DNA from: an uncultured SAR86 cluster bacterium
Lineage (GTDB): Bacteria > Pseudomonadota > Gammaproteobacteria > Magnimaribacterales > D2472
Length of the DNA: 32,282 nucleotides
Reading direction: 5' to 3'
Assembly (NCBI GenBank): GCA_902632555.1
Contig: CACPCZ010000001.1
Span: 1 to 32,282 of the forward strand
Positions 20,818-29,451 of this stretch are shown here, piece by piece. The notes beneath the pieces are model-generated. The model did no database searches and was not told the DNA's origin. It worked only from the letters and a program-made list of their open reading frames with translations. Positions within the stretch are counted from its first letter, which is position 1. Every line of letters starts with the position of its first letter. Position numbers and translations under genes: made by a program.

Positions 20818-22248
20818 TTATTTAGACCAAAACATTGGTGTCAAGATTACCAATAATGTAAATATTTCAAGACGACCAAGAAGCATGGCGAAAGCTAAAA
20901 TTCCTTTGGCTGATGAATTAATACTTGAGTAATTTTCTGAGACTATTCCAAGGCCAGGACCAAGATTATTTAAACAAGCACCAACTGCAGAAAACGCTGA
21001 TTCAAAATCTAAACCTGATATTAAAACAAATAAAAGTAGAATAATGAATGAAATTACGTAGATTGAGAAAAATCCCCATACCGAAGTTGCGACCTCATCA
21101 TTAACACTTTTTGTCCCTATTTTTAATGTCATTACTGCACTAGGGTGAATTATCTTCATGATATTCTTGTAGGCATGATTCACCATTATTAATACCCTCC
21201 AAGATTTAACACCACCTCCAACGGATCCAGCACATGCCCCTATAAAAGCACCTATAAGAAGTAGAAAGGATAAAGAAAATGGCCATTCAGAAGTATTTGA
21301 TATTGAAAATCCTGTTGTAGTAAGCATTGAGATGCTATGAAATGCAACTTCTCTTACAGATGGACCATTTATACTTATATTGGATATCGTTATGCCTAAA
21401 ACAACAATAATTACTAATATACTAATAAAAAATCTCAGCTCAGGATCATAAAAATATTTAAGAGGTTTTTTCTTGAAAATTGCAAAGTAGTGCAATGTGA
21501 AGCTAAAAGCCGAAAGTAACATAAAAATCATACATACAAGCTCTATCGAAATACTATTAAAATAGCCGATACTTTCATTATGAGTTGAGAAACCGCCTAT
21601 TGCCACGGTTGACATGGCATGAGATATGGCGTCAAAAGCTGACATTCCACCAATATAATAAAAAATACAACATACAACTGTAAGACCAAGATATATTAGC
21701 CACAAAACTTGAGCTGTTTCTTTTATTCTTGGTGTTAGCCTTTGCTCACCCATGGCACCAGGAATTTCAGTTTTATAAATTTGACCACCCCCGATTCCGA
21801 GTAGTGGCATAACCGCTATTGCTAATACTATTAATCCCATTCCGCCCATCCACTGTAAGAGCTGTCTATAGAATAATAAAGATTCCGGTAATTCGCTTAA
21901 GTTAGATATGACTGTTGCTCCAGTAGTAGTTATTCCTGACATAGATTCAAAAACTGAATCTATAGGAGTCATGCCACTTAAATAGAAAGGAATTGACCCC
22001 GCGAAACACAACACTATCCAGAACATAACAATAATCACAAAGCCATCTTTTTGAGAAAGCTCATTATTAATATTTCTAGTGATATAAAGCCCTAATGCTC
22101 CAACAAGGCCTATACATATCAGCGCATATAAAAATAAATTTAAAGCACCATCATCGAATATCACAGAAACAACTATTGGAAAGATATATGAAATACTAAA
22201 AAATAACACCAGCGTGCTAAACAACTTTAATATTGATTTAAAGTTCAT
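20818..22248 (-). CDS. trkH: Trk potassium uptake protein, membrane subunit TrkH
   Basis: TrkH is the ion-conducting subunit of the Trk potassium system in the inner membrane. The 476-residue protein has four repeats of membrane helix-pore loop-membrane helix. The selectivity-filter loops are visible as GITTTGATVIS (first, residues 105-115), VAIGGFSTHN, TTTGFSISN and NLGPGLG. Length matches TrkH of E. coli (483). The start overlaps the trkA stop by one base (TAATG), so channel and regulator are made together. The stop abuts the stop of the convergent acyltransferase gene with no spacer at all. Confidence 0.96.
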   Translation of the reverse strand: MNFKSILKLFSTLVLFFSISYIFPIVVSVIFDDGALNLFLYALICIGLVGALGLYITRNINNELSQKDGFVIIVMFWIVLCFAGSIPFYLSGMTPIDSVFESMSGITTTGATVISNLSELPESLLFYRQLLQWMGGMGLIVLAIAVMPLLGIGGGQIYKTEIPGAMGEQRLTPRIKETAQVLWLIYLGLTVVCCIFYYIGGMSAFDAISHAMSTVAIGGFSTHNESIGYFNSISIELVCMIFMLLSAFSFTLHYFAIFKKKPLKYFYDPELRFFISILVIIVVLGITISNISINGPSVREVAFHSISMLTTTGFSISNTSEWPFSLSFLLLIGAFIGACAGSVGGGVKSWRVLIMVNHAYKNIMKIIHPSAVMTLKIGTKSVNDEVATSVWGFFSIYVISFIILLLFVLISGLDFESAFSAVGACLNNLGPGLGIVSENYSSINSSAKGILAFAMLLGRLEIFTLLVILTPMFWSK

Positions 22249-23600
22249 TAATTTTTAAACAAGATCTCAATCTCAGACATCATATTTTTATTAGCTAAAA
22301 ACACTATAAGATGATCATTTAGACATAATTCAACATCTGACTCTGGCATTATTAATTCACCGTGCCGAACAACAGCTCCTATGGAAGCTCCTTCTGGTAA
22401 GTCAATCTCTTTAATAGATTTTCCAAATAATGCAGAAGTGTATTCATTTGCATGGACAACACCCTCAACAGCCTCTGCACCAGTATCCATCTTCAGCATT
22501 ACATCTTGAGCAACATCACCCTCTCTTAAATCTTGAAGAACAGAGGACACTGTCAGCCGATAAGGAGCTATATATATATCTATAAAACCAGGAACGAGGC
22601 CAAGATAAGATGGATTATTCAAAATTATCATTGTTTTTTTTGCTCCCATTTTTTTGGCAAGTAAAGATGACATAAGATTAGTTTCATCATCATCAGTTAA
22701 TGCACAAAATATATCTATATTTGAAATGCTCTCGCTTTTAAGTAAATCTTCATCTGTCGCAGAACCATGAAGCACAATTGTTTTGTCAAGTTTTTTTGAG
22801 AGGTCTATGCATTTTTCTTCATCTGAATCAATTAATTTTGTTTTGTATTCATTTTCAATTTCTTTTGCCAATGAATACCCTATTTTTCCACCACCAATAA
22901 TCATCACTCTCGAATAGTTTTCTTCATGATCTCTGAACTCATCAACTATTTGATCTGTATTCTTTTCTGAGGAAATAAAATATACCTCATCATTTTCTTT
23001 AATTATTGTCTCACCCGATGGGATAAATGGCTTACCTTTTCTATATATAGATGCCACAAAAGCATCAGTGTCTGGCATATCATCTTTTATACCTTTTAAT
23101 TCTCTGCCTACAAGCTTGCCTTTCTTTTTTGCCTTAACACTTACAAGGTTAACCTTCCCATCTGCAAATTTTTCAATTTGATCAGTTCCGGGGTGGATAA
23201 TAAGATCCTTTAGATGATTTTTGACTTCATTTTCTGGACTAATGACAATATCGATTATGTTTTCTCCAAACATACCCAAATCTTCTCCATAAGACTCATG
23301 GGTGATCCTACATATTGTCTTTTTAACATTGAAAAGCTTTTTTGCTATCTGACAGGCTATTATATTTACTTCATCATTTGAAGTTACTGCAATTACAGTA
23401 GTAGATTCATCAGCGCCAGATTTTTTAATTGAAAGTGGGTGGGATGCATGTCCCTCTATTGTCATGATGTCTAATTTATCTTCTAGCAAAGTAAGGGAAT
23501 TCTTATCCTGATCAATTACGGCAACGTCATAGTCATTATTTACAAGTGCTCGAGCTAAACTACCCCCAACACGACCAGCACCTAAAATTAGCACTTTCAT
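22248..23600 (-). CDS. trkA: Trk potassium uptake regulator TrkA
   Basis: TrkA is the cytoplasmic nucleotide-binding gating ring for TrkH. It has two tandem halves, each a Rossmann RCK-N domain followed by an RCK-C domain. The first dinucleotide motif is GAGRVG (residues 7-12) with acidic VIDQD at the end of the second strand; the second is GGGKIG (236-241) followed by LIDSDEEK. Length is 450 (E. coli 458). It lies upstream of trkH in one operon. The rsmB (sun) gene that often separates fmt and trkA in gammaproteobacteria is missing; 56 bases separate trkA from fmt. Confidence 0.96.
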   Translation of the reverse strand: MKVLILGAGRVGGSLARALVNNDYDVAVIDQDKNSLTLLEDKLDIMTIEGHASHPLSIKKSGADESTTVIAVTSNDEVNIIACQIAKKLFNVKKTICRITHESYGEDLGMFGENIIDIVISPENEVKNHLKDLIIHPGTDQIEKFADGKVNLVSVKAKKKGKLVGRELKGIKDDMPDTDAFVASIYRKGKPFIPSGETIIKENDEVYFISSEKNTDQIVDEFRDHEENYSRVMIIGGGKIGYSLAKEIENEYKTKLIDSDEEKCIDLSKKLDKTIVLHGSATDEDLLKSESISNIDIFCALTDDDETNLMSSLLAKKMGAKKTMIILNNPSYLGLVPGFIDIYIAPYRLTVSSVLQDLREGDVAQDVMLKMDTGAEAVEGVVHANEYTSALFGKSIKEIDLPEGASIGAVVRHGELIMPESDVELCLNDHLIVFLANKNMMSEIEILFKN

Positions 23601-23656
23601 ATTGTGTAAATTAAACCTCTTTTGAAGTAATTAAAAGACTTATAGGAAAATTTTTT

Positions 23657-24577
23657 TTATGAAAAAAATTGTTTGTATGAATTGAAAACATCTTCAGACG
23701 TTATTATTTTCTTATTTGGAAATTGTAAGTTAGTAATTACTATCAATTTGTCTATAGTATTTATATATATTCCAGATTTTGTTATTTTGTTTATCGTTCC
23801 AGCTTTAGAGCTAGAATCTTCATCAGTTATCTGGAGACCATGTATTTTTATTAAGGTATTTTTATATTTAAAGGTTAATCCGGGCCACTCAATATACGCT
23901 TTAAATTTATTAAAAATTTCAGTACTAGATTCGTTAAAATTTGTGAGGCCATCACTTTTAAGAATTTTTTTACAGTAAGACACTTCCTCTGTTTTTTGAT
24001 CAAGCAATTTTACTTTTTTAGTTTTTATTAACTTTAAGACATTGCTAATTTCCTTTATTGATATTTCAGTTAGCTTTTTTTCTAGTGTTGTCTTATTGTC
24101 ATCATGTAAAATTTCACATTCAAATTTTTTGATTATTTCCCCTCCATCAAGGCTGTTATTCATTTTCATAAAAGTTACGCCTGTATGTTTGTCACCGTTA
24201 ATGATAGAAGCTTGAATTGGAGAGGAGCCTCTATAACATGGTAGCAGAGAGTAATGAATGTTAATTGGCATCATTTTTGGAATATTTAACATCCATTCCG
24301 GTAATATCTTTCCGTATGCTACAACCACAAGAACATCTACGTCTAATGTAGAAATAGTCTCTTTAAAATCAATACAATCTAATTGCTCCGGTTTGAATAA
24401 ATCAATGTTTGCATTTCTGGCAGCAGAAGATACTGGTGATTCAAGTAGATTAGACCCTCTTTTTCCTGGTTTATCTGGTTTTGTGATTACCCCAACTAAA
24501 TTTATCTTATCTACTTTATTTAGAAAATTTAGTATTTTTGATGAATTAAAGGTTGTTCCAGCAAATAAGATGTTCAT
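23657..24577 (-). CDS. fmt: Methionyl-tRNA formyltransferase
   Basis: Fmt formylates the methionine on initiator tRNA with 10-formyltetrahydrofolate. The catalytic triad of the family is in place: Asn106 and His108 in INIHYSLLP and Asp144 in NSLDGGEI, with YRGSSPIQASIINGD between them. The 306-residue length is near that of E. coli (315), with an N-terminal Rossmann-like catalytic domain and a C-terminal OB fold for tRNA. It starts 15 bases after the def stop, so the enzymes that add and remove the formyl group are co-expressed. AT bias is strong in the C-terminal part. Confidence 0.96.
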   Translation of the reverse strand: MNILFAGTTFNSSKILNFLNKVDKINLVGVITKPDKPGKRGSNLLESPVSSAARNANIDLFKPEQLDCIDFKETISTLDVDVLVVVAYGKILPEWMLNIPKMMPINIHYSLLPCYRGSSPIQASIINGDKHTGVTFMKMNNSLDGGEIIKKFECEILHDDNKTTLEKKLTEISIKEISNVLKLIKTKKVKLLDQKTEEVSYCKKILKSDGLTNFNESSTEIFNKFKAYIEWPGLTFKYKNTLIKIHGLQITDEDSSSKAGTINKITKSGIYINTIDKLIVITNLQFPNKKIITSEDVFNSYKQFFS

Positions 24578-24592
24578 ATTTATTAAAATCTG

Positions 24593-25102
24593 TTATTTTC
24601 TGCTAAATTCTTTTAAAAGACGCTTACGAACACGATCTCTTTTTAACGCACTAATATAGTCAACCATAAGCCTGCCTTCTAGGTGATCAATTTCATGTTG
24701 TATACAGATATTAAGTAAACCTTCAGGGGTATCATTATGCTTTTTTCCATCAAGGTCTTGCCATGTAAGGTATATTTTATCTGGTCTTGTAATGTTTTGA
24801 TTAAATCCAGGTATTGATAAGCAACCTTCCTCAAAATCCACTAAACTATGCTTTTCTGCGACTTTATACTCTGGATTTACAAAAACTAAGGGCTCGTTTC
24901 TGTCTTCAGATAGATCCATTACCACCAGCCTAATGTGTCTATCTACTTGTGTAGCAGCCAAACCAATGCCATTTGCGTCATACATTGTGAATAACATGTC
25001 TTCAGACAGCTTTTTTAGACTTTTGTCGAATTTTTCTACTTTTTTTGCCACTGTCCTAAGTTTTGGATCAGGAAAAATTAAAATTTTTAATTTTTTAGAC
25101 AT
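24593..25102 (-). CDS. def: Peptide deformylase
   Basis: Def removes the N-terminal formyl group from new proteins. All three metal-site motifs are present: GIGLAATQ (residues 45-52, Gln52), EGCLS (Cys94) and HEIDHLEG (136-143; His136, Glu137, His140). The length of 169 is that of E. coli Def. It is first in the def-fmt-trkA-trkH minus-strand string and is divergent from purE over a 65-base spacer that must serve both promoters. Confidence 0.97.
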   Translation of the reverse strand: MSKKLKILIFPDPKLRTVAKKVEKFDKSLKKLSEDMLFTMYDANGIGLAATQVDRHIRLVVMDLSEDRNEPLVFVNPEYKVAEKHSLVDFEEGCLSIPGFNQNITRPDKIYLTWQDLDGKKHNDTPEGLLNICIQHEIDHLEGRLMVDYISALKRDRVRKRLLKEFSRK

Positions 25103-25167
25103 ATATAGCTGTTTTTTATTATAATTTCGTGATTATAATCTACTTAACAATTATAGAGTAACAAAAT
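25103..25167. promoter_or_regulatory. def/purE divergent promoter region
   Basis: This 65-base spacer between divergent genes carries two copies of the self-complementary-like octamer ATTATAAT (25118-25125 and 25132-25139), each of which supplies a TATAAT on both strands. The right-hand plus-strand TATAAT (25134-25139) is about 29 bases before purE and the left-hand minus-strand one (25118-25123) is about 16 bases before def, so back-to-back promoters are plausible. No -35 boxes are clear. Confidence 0.45.
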
Positions 25168-25668
25168 ATGTCAAATTCAAATGTCCAAGTAGCAATAATA
25201 ATGGGATCTGATAGTGATTTGCCCATTGTAGAAGCTAGTTTCGCAGTTTTAGATGATTTCGGTGTAAATTATACAAAAAATGTCATGTCAGCCCACAGAA
25301 CACCCCATGATGTCATGGAGTTAATAAAAAACTCAGAGGATAATGGTTGCCAAGTCTTTATAGCAGCAGCTGGTATGGCTGCGCACCTTGCAGGAGCTGT
25401 TGCAGCTCATTCTTCGAAGCCAGTTATAGGTATTCCAATTGAGTCTGGGGGAATGGGTGGAATTGACGCATTATTATCTACTGCAATGATGCCTCCAGGT
25501 GTGCCTGTTGCAACTGTAGCTGTTGGAAAGAGCGGAGCTAAAAACAGTGCAATTTTGGCAGTCCAAATCCTAGCAACTTCGGATGAGGCTTTATCCGCGA
25601 AGCTTAGAGAATTTAAAGAAAATATGAGAAAAGAAGTTTTAGAAAAAGATCAAAAACTTAACTCATAA
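25168..25668 (+). CDS. purE: N5-carboxyaminoimidazole ribonucleotide mutase
   Basis: Class I PurE converts N5-CAIR to CAIR in purine synthesis. The 166-residue protein has MGSDSDLP (residues 12-19), the catalytic SAHRTP (41-46, His43), AAAGMAAHLAG and GVPVATVAVG, all typical. Class I enzymes normally depend on PurK, which makes N5-CAIR; in many gammas purK follows purE directly, but here tsaC follows with no gap. purK could be elsewhere. The ATG has only a weak ribosome-binding sequence. Confidence 0.96.
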   Translation: MSNSNVQVAIIMGSDSDLPIVEASFAVLDDFGVNYTKNVMSAHRTPHDVMELIKNSEDNGCQVFIAAAGMAAHLAGAVAAHSSKPVIGIPIESGGMGGIDALLSTAMMPPGVPVATVAVGKSGAKNSAILAVQILATSDEALSAKLREFKENMRKEVLEKDQKLNS

Positions 25669-26229
25669 TTGAATAAAAAATCTTTAGATATCCACTCAGC
25701 TATAGAGTGGCTAAAATCAGGAAAAATTCTTGCGCATCCTACCGAATCTATTTGGGGGTTAGGATGCGATGCATTTAACAAAGAAGCAGTTCAAAAAGTA
25801 TTTCAATTGAAGAAAAGAAATCCTTCAAAAAATTTTATCTTATTGTGCAACTCACAAGAATTTCTATATAAATATCTAATTAACATTAGTGCTGATGATA
25901 AAAATTTTCTAAGTAAAAATTGGCCAGGACCGGTTACATTTTTGCTTAAATATAACGAGAATTTGCCAGGGCACCTACATACAAAAAATGGAAAAATTGC
26001 TGTAAGAGTAAGTAATCACTTACCTATAAAGCGATTATTTAATGGATTTAAGGGTTTTATAGTTTCAACATCTGCAAACTTGTCCGGCGAAGAAATTATT
26101 AATAATCCCGACGACATAGTAAATTTTTTTGAATCTGATGATTTGGCATATTATGATGAGCGCCTTGGCAAAAACATTAAGCCGTCTAAAATAATTGATC
26201 TTGAATCAAGATCTGTAGTGCGTAACTAA
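25669..26229 (+). CDS. tsaC: L-threonylcarbamoyladenylate synthase (Sua5/YrdC/TsaC)
   Basis: TsaC makes threonylcarbamoyl-AMP from threonine, bicarbonate and ATP, the first step in t6A modification of tRNAs that read ANN codons. The 186-residue protein shows the YrdC-fold pattern HPTESIWGLGCDAF (residues 23-36), KKRNPSKNFILL, WPGPVTFLLK and STSANLSGEE, close to E. coli TsaC (190) without the extra Sua5 domain. The start is a TTG immediately after the purE stop, with no ATG near. It sits in the purE-tsaC-hemF-aroE string seen in many gammaproteobacteria. Confidence 0.94.
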   Translation: MNKKSLDIHSAIEWLKSGKILAHPTESIWGLGCDAFNKEAVQKVFQLKKRNPSKNFILLCNSQEFLYKYLINISADDKNFLSKNWPGPVTFLLKYNENLPGHLHTKNGKIAVRVSNHLPIKRLFNGFKGFIVSTSANLSGEEIINNPDDIVNFFESDDLAYYDERLGKNIKPSKIIDLESRSVVRN

Positions 26230-26232
26230 TCA

Positions 26233-27138
26233 ATGAAAGATAATATTAAAAATAACCTGCTTAATATCCAGTCTGATATTATCGAAGCTTTTTCCTCTTT
26301 AGAGGCAAATACTAATGCAACAATCTCTCTTGATAATTGGGATAGAGAAGAAGGGGGAGGCGGAAAAACTTTTGTAATAGAAGATGGTGAATTTTTTGAT
26401 AATTGCGCTGTTAACTTTTCATCCATTCATGGTTTTGAGCTGCCGGCAACAGCGTTAGCCAACGATCTCAAAATTGAAGCTAATTTTGGTTATAAGGCAA
26501 CAGGCGTTTCAGTTATTTCTCACCCAATAAACCCTCATGTTCCGTCTAGTCACATGAATGTTCGTATTTTTGGTATTTTAGATAAGAATAAAGATATTGC
26601 TGAATGGTGGATAGGCGGTGGATATGATTTAACACCATACATCCCATACAAAGAAGACTGTATTGATTGGCACTCTAGAGCTAAAAGCTCTTTAGACGAG
26701 GTTAATTGCGAATATTACAAAGTCTTTTCGGATAACTGCAATAATTATTTCAAATTACCCCATCGCAATGAAAGAAGAGGCGTTGGTGGCATATTTTTCG
26801 ATAATTTAACCGATTTATCATTAGAAAATAGTATTGATTTTCTTAAAACCGTTGCGAAAAACTATTTAGATTCTTACTTAGCTATTGTTAATTTGAGGAA
26901 AGATATCGAATTTACTCCTTCTGAGAAAGAATTTCAGCTAATAAGAAGAGGTAGATATGTTGAATTCAATTTAGTCTGCGATAGAGGAACTTTATTTGGA
27001 TTGCAATCAAAAGGAAGAATTCAATCGATATTGGCGTCTTTGCCCAATAATACAAAGTGGCAATACAATACTTCAGAAGCTTACAAAAGAATGGAGAAAT
27101 CTCTTCTTGAATTCATTAATAGGGACTGGAATGTCTAA
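26233..27138 (+). CDS. hemF: Oxygen-dependent coproporphyrinogen III oxidase
   Basis: HemF decarboxylates coproporphyrinogen III to protoporphyrinogen IX using O2, an aerobic step of haem synthesis. The 301-residue protein (E. coli 299) carries NWDREEGGGGKTFVIEDG, SSHMNVRIFGI, AEWWIGGGYDLTPYIPYKEDC and RRGRYVEFNLVCDRGTLFGL, all diagnostic. It starts three bases after the tsaC stop and overlaps aroE by eight bases. Its presence fits an aerobic lifestyle and the cytochrome oxidase operon nearby. Confidence 0.97.
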   Translation: MKDNIKNNLLNIQSDIIEAFSSLEANTNATISLDNWDREEGGGGKTFVIEDGEFFDNCAVNFSSIHGFELPATALANDLKIEANFGYKATGVSVISHPINPHVPSSHMNVRIFGILDKNKDIAEWWIGGGYDLTPYIPYKEDCIDWHSRAKSSLDEVNCEYYKVFSDNCNNYFKLPHRNERRGVGGIFFDNLTDLSLENSIDFLKTVAKNYLDSYLAIVNLRKDIEFTPSEKEFQLIRRGRYVEFNLVCDRGTLFGLQSKGRIQSILASLPNNTKWQYNTSEAYKRMEKSLLEFINRDWNV

Positions 27139-27946
27139 AATTGTAAAGTTAGGAGTCATTGGAGATCCAATTGAACATTCATTGTCTCCTTTTATTCATT
27201 CAAGATTTGCTCGTTTGACTAACATCAATATTGAATATTTGCCTTATAAAGTTAATCAAGATGAGTTTAAGTCCTTTGTTAATGATTTTTTTAAAGATCC
27301 AACCTCAAAAGGATTAAACATAACACTTCCTCATAAAAAATTAGCAACGAAAATAGACGGGATTATTTCTAAAGAAGCCAGTTACATTAATGCCGTTAAT
27401 ACATTAGTAAAAGATGACAAGAAAATTTTTCTTTATTCAACAGATGGCGAAGGATTTTTTGATGATGTAAGGCAAAAAGGCTTCGACTTTTTAAATAAAA
27501 GGGTTCTAGTTATTGGAGCAGGGGCTGCAGTTGAAAGTATTTTATATAGGATTGCAAATAGTGATGTTAAAAGCATTACTATATTTAATAGAACAGTTGA
27601 AACCGCTGAAAAATTAGCAAGAAAATATTCACACATGAAAGAAGTCGATACGGTTCTCTCAAGAGACAACAAATATGACATTGTAATAAATGGCAGCTCA
27701 GCAGGCCTTACTGGCGAATTTAAGCCAACTAATGATTTTCTAATTTCAAATAATGCTATTTTTTATGACTTAAACTATTCTCTTGCTGAGACCCCATTTT
27801 GTAAATGGGCTAGTGATAAATCAAATCATGTCTACGACGGTATTGGCATGCTTGTTTTTCAAGCTGCTCATTCCTATAAAATGTGGTTTGGAGTTTTTCC
27901 TGAAACAAAAACAGTTCTTGCAGATTTGGAGGCTATGAAAGAATGA
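27131..27946 (+). CDS. aroE: Shikimate dehydrogenase (NADP+)
   Basis: AroE reduces 3-dehydroshikimate to shikimate in aromatic amino acid synthesis. I place the start at the ATG at 27131, giving 271 residues (E. coli 272); the open frame extends 45 codons further upstream, but that part only reads through hemF in another frame. Substrate residues are present: SLSP (17-20), Lys69 in NITLPHK, Asn90 in INAVNTL and Asp105 in STDGEG (the usual NTDG has Ser here). The NADP site shows VIGAGAAVESI and NRTVETAEKLA. It overlaps hemF by eight bases and the next gene by four. Confidence 0.96.
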   Translation: MSKIVKLGVIGDPIEHSLSPFIHSRFARLTNINIEYLPYKVNQDEFKSFVNDFFKDPTSKGLNITLPHKKLATKIDGIISKEASYINAVNTLVKDDKKIFLYSTDGEGFFDDVRQKGFDFLNKRVLVIGAGAAVESILYRIANSDVKSITIFNRTVETAEKLARKYSHMKEVDTVLSRDNKYDIVINGSSAGLTGEFKPTNDFLISNNAIFYDLNYSLAETPFCKWASDKSNHVYDGIGMLVFQAAHSYKMWFGVFPETKTVLADLEAMKE

Positions 27947-28152
27947 AAAGGTTCGTTCAATTTATCGCAGGTGCGATTTGTCCAGAATGCAAAAGCAAGG
28001 ATACCATAGCACTCAATCCAGCAGACGACGAGATTTACTGTGTAAAATGTGATTTTGTTGAAAAAAGACCAGAGGTTAAAGACTCTAACAATAATTCTGA
28101 AATAAAGGTTATTAATATTGATGATTTCAGAAAAAATAGAGATAAAAATTAA
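27943..28152 (+). CDS. YheV-family (DUF2387) putative metal-binding protein
   Basis: This 69-residue protein starts with MKRFVQFIAGAICPECKSKD, resembling E. coli YheV (KRFIAGAKCPACQAQD), and has two CxxC pairs (Cys13/16 and Cys33/36) that should hold one zinc. The function of the family is unknown to me. The N-terminal zinc-ribbon half is followed by a charged, disordered-looking tail (EVKDSNNNSEIKVINIDDFR). Its ATG overlaps the aroE stop (ATGA), so it is translated with aroE and is probably a real gene and not a chance frame. It ends the purE-tsaC-hemF-aroE operon. Confidence 0.8.
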   Translation: MKRFVQFIAGAICPECKSKDTIALNPADDEIYCVKCDFVEKRPEVKDSNNNSEIKVINIDDFRKNRDKN

Positions 28153-28227
28153 TAGAAATTAAAGCTCCAAAAAGATATTATACTTATCAAAAATTTGCGT
28201 TTTTTCTTTGTTGTATATATATAAATG

Positions 28228-28247
28228 ACTTATAATGCATCATAAGT
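28228..28247. promoter_or_regulatory. 20-bp near-perfect palindrome over a candidate -10 of the cox operon
   Basis: ACTTATAATGCATCATAAGT is symmetrical at nine of ten base pairs. The left arm contains TATAAT (28231-28236); a weak -35 (TTGTTG, 28208-28213) lies 17 bases upstream. The palindrome ends 38 bases before the coxB ATG. The location over a likely -10 fits an operator for a dimeric repressor or other regulator; none is identified. The remainder of the 133-base spacer (28153-28285) shows AT-rich sequence and no convincing terminator. Confidence 0.5.
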
Positions 28248-28285
28248 AAATTTTATTATTAAGACACACTTACATTGGGCGGATA

Positions 28286-29437
28286 ATGTTTTTTAGACTT
28301 CTTAAAAATCCTAAGAGGAAAGTTCTACTTCCTCTAGTATTCCTTTGTGTGTCACCAATGGTATCTGCAGACTGGTTTGCGCTTAACATGACCAGAGGCA
28401 TCACTGATATCAGTAATGAAGTTTTTGAGCTTCACATGCTTATATTTTGGATATGTGTTGCCATAGGGGCTGTTGTATTTTCCATAATGTTTTACTCAAT
28501 GTGGGCTCACACAAAAGAGAAAAATCCTGTTCCGGCAACTTTTCATGAAAATCACAAGCTTGAAATAGCTTGGACAATAATTCCATTTTTAATTTTAATA
28601 GCAATGGCTGTGCCAGCCTCCAAAACGCTTGTAAAAATCTACGATGATGAGGCCGGAGACATAAATATTCAAGTAACAGGCTATCAATGGAAATGGCAAT
28701 ACAGATACCTAGAAGACGAAGTCAGTTTCTTTTCAAATTTGTCAACTGATCTTGATGAAATATACAACCTTGTTCCAAAGGGCGAAAACTATTTACAAGA
28801 AGTTGATGAAATGGTGGTCATTCCAGCTGGCAAGAAGGTTAGATTTCTAATAACCGCTAACGACGTCATTCATTCTTGGTGGATGCCAGCATTTGCAATC
28901 AAGCAAGATGCAATACCTGGTTTTGTTAATACCGCATGGACAGTTGTTGATGAGCCGGGAATATATAGAGGTAAGTGCACAGAGCTTTGTGGTAAAAACC
29001 ATGGCTTTATGCCAATCGTTGTCAAAGTTGTAGAGCAAGACGAATACGATGATTGGGTATATGGTAAAAGACAGGAAGCAATTAAACTAGCCGAACTGAC
29101 TACCAAAGAATGGACTACCGCTGAGCTAATGGAGCGGGGTGAAGGTATTTATGAGGTAAACTGTGTGGCATGTCATCAGACTGCTGGTCAGGGCATAGCT
29201 GGAATTTTTCCTGCACTCGCTGGTAGTGATATCGCACTCAATAACAAAGACAGACATATCGAAATTTTAATGGAAGGAGTTCAAGGTGCTGCGATGAATT
29301 CTTTTGACTACTTATCAGAAGTCGAATTAGCAGCAGTTATTACGTATACGAGACAAGCATGGGGAAATGCTGAAAATGGTGATGGCGAAATTGTCGTTCC
29401 AAAAGATATCGTAGATTATAAAGAACCTAAAATATAA
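28286..29437 (+). CDS. coxB: Cytochrome c oxidase subunit II with fused cytochrome c domain
   Basis: Subunit II accepts electrons from cytochrome c at its CuA centre and passes them to subunit I. The 383-residue chain has a signal sequence (1-28, cleavage probably after VSA), two membrane helices (about 51-72 and 93-113), and a periplasmic cupredoxin domain with CuA ligands His196, Cys231, Cys235, His239 and Met242 (CTELCGKNHGFM). A C-terminal cytochrome c domain carries the haem motif CVACH (293-297) and likely axial Met337. This makes a caa3-like layout. It is first in coxB-coxA-cox11-cox3. Confidence 0.97.
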   Translation: MFFRLLKNPKRKVLLPLVFLCVSPMVSADWFALNMTRGITDISNEVFELHMLIFWICVAIGAVVFSIMFYSMWAHTKEKNPVPATFHENHKLEIAWTIIPFLILIAMAVPASKTLVKIYDDEAGDINIQVTGYQWKWQYRYLEDEVSFFSNLSTDLDEIYNLVPKGENYLQEVDEMVVIPAGKKVRFLITANDVIHSWWMPAFAIKQDAIPGFVNTAWTVVDEPGIYRGKCTELCGKNHGFMPIVVKVVEQDEYDDWVYGKRQEAIKLAELTTKEWTTAELMERGEGIYEVNCVACHQTAGQGIAGIFPALAGSDIALNNKDRHIEILMEGVQGAAMNSFDYLSEVELAAVITYTRQAWGNAENGDGEIVVPKDIVDYKEPKI

Positions 29438-29451
29438 AATAGGAAAGTATT

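Noticed and set aside
23649-23670. 9-bp inverted repeat (AATTTTTTT / AAAAAAATT) around the fmt stop
   Set aside because: The stem is A/T only and is not followed by a T-run on the transcript strand, so it is not a credible intrinsic terminator.
26996-27130. 45-codon upstream extension of aroE
   Set aside because: It reads through the hemF 3' end in another frame; the ATG at 27131 begins the typical AroE sequence and gives the usual length.
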